Assembly (NCBI GenBank): GCA_025997155.1
Contig: BNUF01000034.1
Coordinates: 1-19,628 of the forward strand
Source: Clostridia bacterium
GTDB taxonomy: Bacteria; Bacillota; Clostridia; Lachnospirales; WQUN01
Direction: 5' to 3'
DNA length: 19,628 bases
The first letter of the stretch is position 1. Every line of letters begins with the position of its first letter. Below are positions 16,664-19,628 of this stretch, in pieces. Both the position numbers and the translations under genes were made by a program. The notes beneath the pieces are model-generated. The model was given only the letters and a program-made list of their open reading frames with translations, ran no database searches and was not told the DNA's origin.

Positions 16664-17974
16664 TTAAGAATATAAATCAAACTTATATTTGAATGGCGAT
16701 GCTGACGGCAATCCTACAACCGCTTCACCAACGCCTAATGAAGTCAAGTCCCAATCTTCAACGATGAATCCCTCTTGGATATTGCTTGAATACGACCCGT
16801 CCCCATTCTGATAATTAAACAGCATCATATTTTTTCCAAATATGTCACTGACGTATTTTCTCGTATTAGGATCGTTTGAGCGAAAGGCGTAAATCGAAGA
16901 AAATCCCGCAATAATATTGCGAGCGCACGCTTCATTGTTATAGGTGGCGTTTAGCTGGTCAATATTTTGCAAGCCCGCCAGTATCTTCACGCCCAAACTA
17001 CGTCCAAAGTTAATTCCGTCTTCAAGATGACGCAAGTTAGGCAATAGTTTTAATTCGTCCGCAATCAAGTAAACATTGCCTCGTGAAGCCATCCGCCCCA
17101 AAGCCTCTTTGAGGGCTAAGTCAAACAGCAGAGAATACACTGGCGCAAGTATATCGCCAATCGCCAAATCGTATTCGAGAAAAACCGTTCTGCCGCCCTT
17201 GTTGCGGATAAAATTGCGAATTGAGAAATTGCCGATATCCGAAAAAACACCCGTAAATACGTCACGTGTTACCGAATACATTTCGGACAATACGCCTTGC
17301 GCCTGAGAGCCGGAGCCTTTACCTATATAGGAACCCACCGATGCTAAATCCTTATGCCCCGCAATTAATCCACGTATATCATCAATGGGAGCAGCGTCAA
17401 TATAATCCCGCAAATCCTTGTTGCACGGAACAGAACCATCGCGGATAAGCGCCGTAATAATTGCTGCCAAAAGGTCACGCGCCGCGTTTGGAAAAAACGG
17501 GTTATTGCTATTCCCTTCGACGCGTTCCGCAAACAACGCCTTGCACAATTCCTGCGTGTTTTGGGCAATTGAAATTCTATCCTTGCCATCAGCTACAATT
17601 TCTTCATATAAACTCCATTTTTCTGATAATTTACGGTATTGGACAGAGTTGCCAATGACTGCATCGCCTTGAGCCATAAATTTCTTATGAAAGTCGCCTT
17701 TACTGTCAAAAACGAGCATAACATCATCTTTTGTCATCTTTCGCTTAATTTGGTCAACGAAATGGTAGAAAAGGTTCGTTTTACCACTACCAGTTCCTCC
17801 AACAAAAAGCGCGTGTTTACTAAGTATATCTTCTGTTATGCCGAAGGCAGTTTTTAAGCCGTTGTATAAGCCTTTAACACTTACTACACTACCAAGAGGA
17901 TTAGCAGGTGGCTCGTTCTGCTCAATCGTTTCTCCATAGACTAGTACTTTTGCCAAAGCCAAGCAATCCACCAT
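16664..17974 (-). CDS. VirD4/TraG-type P-loop ATPase (coupling-protein-like)
   Basis: This 436-aa frame contains GGTGSGKT (Walker A, 59-66), VFDSKGD (88-94, the VirD4 DxKGE/D motif), VYLIADELKLLPNL (301-314, Walker B and TraM-recognition-like start), and ILAGLQNIDQL (331-341). This is the order seen in type IV coupling proteins and HerA/FtsK relatives. No membrane anchor is present and no relaxase or mating-pore gene is in the window. The ATG at 17974 has no ribosome site. A better start with CGGAG lies at 18068 in another frame, which would join this frame by skipping one base near 17948-17951 (see the separate entry). It is the first enzyme of the operon and probably an ATP-driven motor moving DNA or protein. 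The pairing with a dead relative argues for a dedicated role. Confidence 0.88.
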   Translation of the reverse strand: MVDCLALAKVLVYGETIEQNEPPANPLGSVVSVKGLYNGLKTAFGITEDILSKHALFVGGTGSGKTNLFYHFVDQIKRKMTKDDVMLVFDSKGDFHKKFMAQGDAVIGNSVQYRKLSEKWSLYEEIVADGKDRISIAQNTQELCKALFAERVEGNSNNPFFPNAARDLLAAIITALIRDGSVPCNKDLRDYIDAAPIDDIRGLIAGHKDLASVGSYIGKGSGSQAQGVLSEMYSVTRDVFTGVFSDIGNFSIRNFIRNKGGRTVFLEYDLAIGDILAPVYSLLFDLALKEALGRMASRGNVYLIADELKLLPNLRHLEDGINFGRSLGVKILAGLQNIDQLNATYNNEACARNIIAGFSSIYAFRSNDPNTRKYVSDIFGKNMMLFNYQNGDGSYSSNIQEGFIVEDWDLTSLGVGEAVVGLPSASPFKYKFDLYS

Positions 17975-18068
17975 CCCGTGAAAATGTGTACTTAAAACTA
18001 TTCAAGCCTATCGGCTTATCCGTACCGCAGCCGAAGACCTCTTTTGGCAAAGCAGAGTATCTTGCCAT
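17922..18068 (-). CDS. Out-of-frame 48-codon leader, probable true N terminus of the ATPase gene
   Basis: An ATG at 18068 follows CGGAGTGA, a good ribosome site, and opens a 48-codon frame that ends with TGA at 17922, overlapping the ATPase frame. The peptide (EVFGCGTDKPIGLNSFKYTF at 10-29, then DGGLLGFGK) reads like real protein, with glycines and aromatics. At an A4 run (plus-strand T4, 17948-17951), skipping one base joins LLGFGK to VLVYGETIEQ of the ATPase frame, giving about 467 aa. It could be a one-base insertion mutation, a sequencing error in the short homopolymer, a programmed +1 shift, or a separate leader peptide. The first two seem likeliest because no classic frameshift signal is evident. 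Confidence 0.55.
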   Translation of the reverse strand: MARYSALPKEVFGCGTDKPIGLNSFKYTFSRDGGLLGFGKSTSLWRND

Positions 18069-18083
18069 TCACTCCGTTATAAC

Positions 18084-18172
18084 CACAGTACTTTCGCCGT
18101 AACGAGACGATATCTCGGTATCACCCAAGTCGACAAAAACGAGACATGCCAAAAACTCGCACTTTTACTGTG
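18084..18172 (-). other. Untranslated leader with inverted repeats
   Basis: The leader between the predicted promoter and the ATG at 18068 contains a perfect 7-bp inverted pair (18084-18090 with 18166-18172, CACAGTA/TACTGTG in the transcript). Between these arms is a small hairpin (18103-18117, CGAGA/TCTCG with a 5-base loop). It may be an RNA structure or operator; chance is possible because the arms are short and far apart. There is no CIRCE element, although heat-shock-type genes follow. Confidence 0.25.
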
Positions 18173-18194
18173 ATAAAACCAATAACTGTACTTC

Positions 18195-18223
18195 AGTATA
18201 CTACAAATTTCCGTAAAATGCAA
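18195..18223 (-). promoter_or_regulatory. Predicted promoter of the operon
   Basis: On the minus strand a TATACT -10 (18195-18200) lies 17 bases from TTGCAT (18218-18223). The -10 matches 5 of 6 consensus bases, the -35 only 3 of 6, so an activator may be needed. The surroundings are A/T-rich. Transcription would begin near 18188, giving a leader of about 120 bases before the ATG at 18068. Confidence 0.45.
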
Positions 18224-18239
18224 ATAAAAATTTCAAATT

Positions 18240-18440
18240 TTACACGTCAACCGCGAAGAACATACCCATAATCAACAAATCGCTGTGAACACCGTACCGT
18301 TCTGGGAGTGGAGGTACTTCACACGGACACTAAATAATGTCTGTTTGAGCAAATTGCGGCAACAGTTCAAGCAAATTATTGTGTGATTTTAGGTAATACG
18401 GACAGGCGTAATCGAAGAACACTTTAAGTTTACGGTTCAT
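18240..18440 (-). pseudogene. DsbA-family oxidoreductase, N-terminal pseudogene fragment
   Basis: The ATG at 18440 opens MNRKLKVFFDYACPYYLKSH, typical of small DsbA-family (FrnE-like) thiol oxidoreductases with FDYxCPYCxxGH. The second active-site cysteine is Tyr (CPYY). Codon 37 is TAG where relatives have Trp before CPCE. The same frame then continues with recognisable family sequence (PERYGVHSDL, then MGMFFAVD) to a stop at 18240. A full protein is about 200 aa or more, so only the first third remains. The fragment ends within 20 bases of the operon's predicted -35, which marks a junction. Its ATG overlaps the TGA of the broken frame upstream (ATGA), so the two were once an operon. Confidence 0.7.
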
Positions 18441-18836
18441 TTCGCGTCACCGTCCACTTCAAAAATATCAAACACATTGCCATCTAAATCAAATAAGCCT
18501 TAGTCGAATATAGCCTTAGCATTGTCCGAAACGTTTTTCTCGACGACAAATCCTGATTCCGTGAAAATGGCTGTGAGTTCATATGTATTGAGCATAAGCT
18601 GATTCTCCATTGGGGTTCGGAGGTATGGATGGCGTTTGTATCTTATCTTAAGATCCTCGACTAACTGGGTAGCGACTGTGGTATAAACCGCTTCGGCAAA
18701 GATTATGATATTTTCGCATACGGTTTTTGTATGCCTCACGGTGATTCGCCTTTTCTGATTCGAGATTGAGTTTTGTTGAAAATATATCGCATATTGCGGC
18801 ATTATACTTGGCGGAGAGGCAGGATAAAGTAATCAA
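18437..18836 (-). pseudogene. Decayed gene coupled to the DsbA-like fragment, family unknown
   Basis: Two minus-strand frames together look like one broken gene. The first piece (from about 18836; AKYNAAICDIF and ESEKANHREAYKNR) appears to shift frame near 18690-18710 into the second (AEAVYTTVATQLVEDLKIRY, then TPMENQLMLNTYELTAIF). The second stops at a TAA (18500-18502). The same frame then continues with 20 more sensible codons (GLFDLDGNVFDIFEVDGDAK) to a TGA at 18437 that overlaps the DsbA-like start. So there is at least one nonsense mutation and one probable frameshift. I do not recognise the family. It is probably a soluble enzyme of the old chromosomal operon. Confidence 0.5.
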
Positions 18837-19057
18837 AATTTGCTTAAAACAAGCTACGAGCCCCTTGGTTGAGAACCCTCATGTAGGTTGAATATAGGAG
18901 TTCATTTGCACATTTTGAAAGTAACGTAGTGTACTCATTGTCTCACATTTCGATTACTTACGTATTACCTATTTTTTAAATTATTAAGCACTTTTTTAAC
19001 CAAAAAAGGCGAAAATAAACGGAATTAAACTTCTCGCATTCTATCTGAAAATACGAG
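18837..19057. other. Non-coding boundary sequence
   Basis: I see no gene, promoter or clear repeat here. Frames are short and A/T-rich. The stretch lies between the decayed genes and the tRNA-linked terminator. Confidence 0.5.
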
Positions 19058-19090
19058 GAACCCCGATAAACACTTAGTTTATCGGGGTTC
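19058..19090 (-). terminator. Strong hairpin downstream of the tRNA-Lys remnant
   Basis: A perfect 14-bp inverted repeat (19058-19071 and 19077-19090, GAACCCCGATAAAC and its complement) has a 5-base loop. It lies 9 bases beyond the tRNA 3' end on the same strand, as expected for a tRNA transcript terminator. The following T-run is weak (TATTTTC), so efficiency is uncertain. Confidence 0.65.
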
Positions 19091-19099
19091 AGTGGTTAC

Positions 19100-19150
19100 T
19101 GAGTCACTCGGGGATCGAACCCGAGACAACTAGATTAAAAGTCTGGTGCT
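19100..19150 (-). pseudogene. 3' half of tRNA-Lys (UUU), probable integration scar
   Basis: Read on the minus strand, this shows GCACC, an anticodon arm CCAGA-CTTTTAA-TCTAG with anticodon TTT, a 5-base variable loop, a perfect T arm (TCGGG-TTCGATC-CCCGA) and the 3' acceptor strand GTGACTC plus discriminator A (19100). The 5' acceptor strand (expected GAGTCAC) and D arm are missing: the upstream bases are unrelated A/T-rich sequence. One anticodon-stem pair is broken (C-A). CCA is not encoded. The 3' half of a tRNA with its terminator is what integrases of tRNA-targeting elements leave at the far end of an island, so this may be an att site. Confidence 0.75.
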
Positions 19151-19167
19151 TTACACGTATTTAACGG

Positions 19168-19187
19168 AATAAAAACCCATTTTTATT
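19168..19187. repeat. A/T-rich inverted repeat
   Basis: AATAAAAA and TTTTTATT arms of 8 bp flank the loop CCCA. It lies just inside the tRNA remnant on the island-distal side. It could be an integrase arm site or chance in A/T-rich DNA. Confidence 0.4.
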
Positions 19188-19217
19188 GTAATTTTATGAA
19201 TTTTGGCTTTATTTGAT

Positions 19218-19263
19218 AAATTTTGAGGAAAAACAGTTAATTTCCAATTACTTCCTCTAAAAT
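19218..19263. repeat. Imperfect inverted repeat, possible terminator
   Basis: An arm containing TTTTGAGGAA (19221-19230) and one containing TTCCTCTAAAAT (19252-19263) pair with one bulged base around a 21-base loop. Flanking A and T runs would suit a two-way terminator, but the loop is long. Confidence 0.35.
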
Positions 19264-19264
19264 A

Positions 19265-19314
19265 AGCAAACTGTTCCGTACTAGTAATACTGGGCAGTTT
19301 AGCAAACTGTTCCG
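19265..19314. repeat. 14-bp direct repeat with overlapping palindrome
   Basis: AGCAAACTGTTCCG occurs at 19265-19278 and again at 19301-19314, 36 bases apart. The second copy overlaps the palindrome CAGTTTAGCAAACTG (19295-19309). Spaced copies of this kind are typical of binding sites for a regulator or recombinase. Confidence 0.55.
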
Positions 19315-19383
19315 CAAAAGTTTATTATGTACAAAAATTAGCATACTAATTGAAATATCACTTGTCACAATTTTCATCGACAA

Positions 19384-19412
19384 TGGACAAGGGTGATTTT
19401 ATGTGATATAAT
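19384..19412 (+). promoter_or_regulatory. Strong plus-strand promoter without an intact gene
   Basis: TGGACA (19384-19389), a 17-base spacer and a perfect TATAAT (19407-19412). TTGTC and GDCAA-type half-sites (TTGTC near 19366, GACAA near 19378) overlap its upstream part and may form an operator. The next coding frame to the right is the putative insertion-sequence transposase, which has its own promoter. Confidence 0.5.
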
Positions 19413-19462
19413 AGTAATATAATAAATAAGTAATATATAGGTAATACAGTTGCATAGGTAAA

Positions 19463-19498
19463 ACTCTGAATACTCTGAATACTCTGAATACACTGAAT
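19463..19498. repeat. Four tandem 9-bp repeats
   Basis: ACTCTGAAT is repeated three times (19463-19489), followed by a one-base variant ACACTGAAT (19490-19498). It ends 4 bases before the presumed insertion-sequence end. Possible iteron-like sites, a replication-slippage tract, or an insertion target. Confidence 0.75.
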
Positions 19499-19520
19499 TT
19501 ATGGTAATGTCATAAATAAG

Positions 19521-19549
19521 TTGACAACATTACCAATATGTGTTATAAT
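19521..19549 (+). promoter_or_regulatory. Consensus promoter of the putative transposase
   Basis: TTGACA (19521-19526), a 17-base spacer and TATAAT (19544-19549): a perfect match to the sigma-70/sigma-A consensus. It lies 28 bases before the ATG at 19577. The 19502-19535 inverted repeat overlaps the -35 and could be an operator for self-repression. Confidence 0.75.
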
Positions 19550-19576
19550 TTATGTAACAAATAACGGAGGTAAGAT

Positions 19577-19628
19577 ATGGTTTACATAAATGCATTATGC
19601 CCACATTGCGGTAGCAATGATGTTGTTT
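19577..19628 (+). CDS. Putative IS1-family transposase, N-terminal 17 residues only
   Basis: The ATG at 19577 follows CGGAGG with suitable spacing. The visible start is MVYINALCPHCGSNDVV, with a CPHC zinc-finger knuckle at 8-11 like the N terminus of InsA-type proteins of IS1 elements, which bind the element's ends through a zinc finger. The gene runs off the window. Other zinc-ribbon transposases (IS1595-like) or small zinc-ribbon proteins could begin the same way, so the family is tentative. Confidence 0.6.
   Translation, partial: MVYINALCPHCGSNDVV

Larger units (their letters stand above)
19151..19502. other. A/T-rich intergenic region with repeats and an orphan promoter
   Basis: There is no coding frame worth reporting. 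The region holds two inverted repeats, a 14-bp direct repeat, a strong plus-strand promoter and a 9-bp tandem repeat, each listed separately. It may be the recombination and control region of a former mobile element. Confidence 0.5.
19503..19628 (+). mobile_element. Left end of a probable IS1-family insertion sequence
   Basis: The sequence beginning GGTAATGTCATAAATAAG is followed 74 bases later by a short zinc-finger start typical of IS1-type InsA. IS1 ends also begin with GGT and lie a comparable distance from the first gene. A 9-bp inverted pair (19502-19510 and 19527-19535, TGGTAATGT/ACATTACCA) lies at the end. The rest of the element and the right end are outside the window, so the boundary is a proposal. 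Confidence 0.5.

Noticed and set aside
16664-17974. A conjugative element, suggested by the VirD4-like ATPase
   Set aside because: No relaxase, mating-pore, VirB4 or origin-of-transfer features are visible, and the ATPase is embedded in the GTPase/chaperone operon.
18069-18240. A CIRCE heat-shock operator before the grpE/hsp70 operon
   Set aside because: No TTAGCACTC-N9-GAGTGCTAA-like inverted repeat is present in the leader or promoter.
19265-19498. CRISPR array
   Set aside because: The repeats are too short (9 and 14 bp), too few, and lack regular unique spacers; no cas gene is nearby.

Overview
The window is dominated by one long minus-strand operon. It runs from about position 18070 leftward past the left edge: at least 12 genes, roughly 18 kb, with gaps from 1 to about 50 bases and good AGGAGG-type ribosome binding sites before most genes. 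Strong Gram-positive-style ribosome binding sites, TTG starts, a remnant of a DsbA-like gene of a kind I associate with clostridia, and moderately low GC by eye suggest a Firmicutes/Clostridia-type genome. This placement is tentative.

Operon layout in transcription order (right to left): a VirD4/TraG-like P-loop ATPase whose apparent 5' end sits in another frame (17922-18068 joined to 16664-17974); a 444-aa protein that looks like an ATPase-dead relative of it (15315-16649); a GrpE-family exchange factor (14686-15294); a lidless Hsp70 (12919-14637); a second Hsp70 carrying a C-terminal lectin-like beta-sandwich (10658-12910); a 1015-aa zinc-ribbon/fibronectin-III protein (7609-10656); a soluble zinc-ribbon GTPase (6476-7591); an 854-aa protein with the look of GTPase-associated protein 1, GAP1 (3895-6459); a membrane-anchored zinc-ribbon GTPase (2292-3872); a polytopic membrane protein (1572-2279); a DUF2185 immunity-like protein (1232-1540); a GH-E family HNH/Endo VII nuclease toxin (915-1229); and a second membrane-anchored zinc-ribbon GTPase running off the left edge (1-890).

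The GTPases, the GAP1-like protein and a toxin-type effector resemble the NTP-dependent conflict systems described from comparative genomics by the Aravind group. Here that core is joined to a private Hsp70/Hsp70/GrpE chaperone set, a pair of VirD4-like ATPases and a nuclease-immunity pair. My working model is inference: membrane GTPases sense a condition, the GAP1-like protein and the chaperones set a threshold or keep a client inactive, and the GH-E nuclease is the effector. An alternative is that the VirD4-like ATPases and membrane proteins export the nuclease toward neighbouring cells.

Right of the operon (18240-19500) is a decayed boundary. It holds a DsbA-family pseudogene fragment cut off where the operon promoter begins, a second broken reading frame coupled to it, the 3' half of a tRNA-Lys with its terminator hairpin, several small repeats, a promoter with no intact gene behind it, a 9-bp tandem repeat, and the left end of what looks like an IS1-family insertion sequence. 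This suggests that the operon arrived, or was rearranged, at a tRNA-linked mobile-element site.
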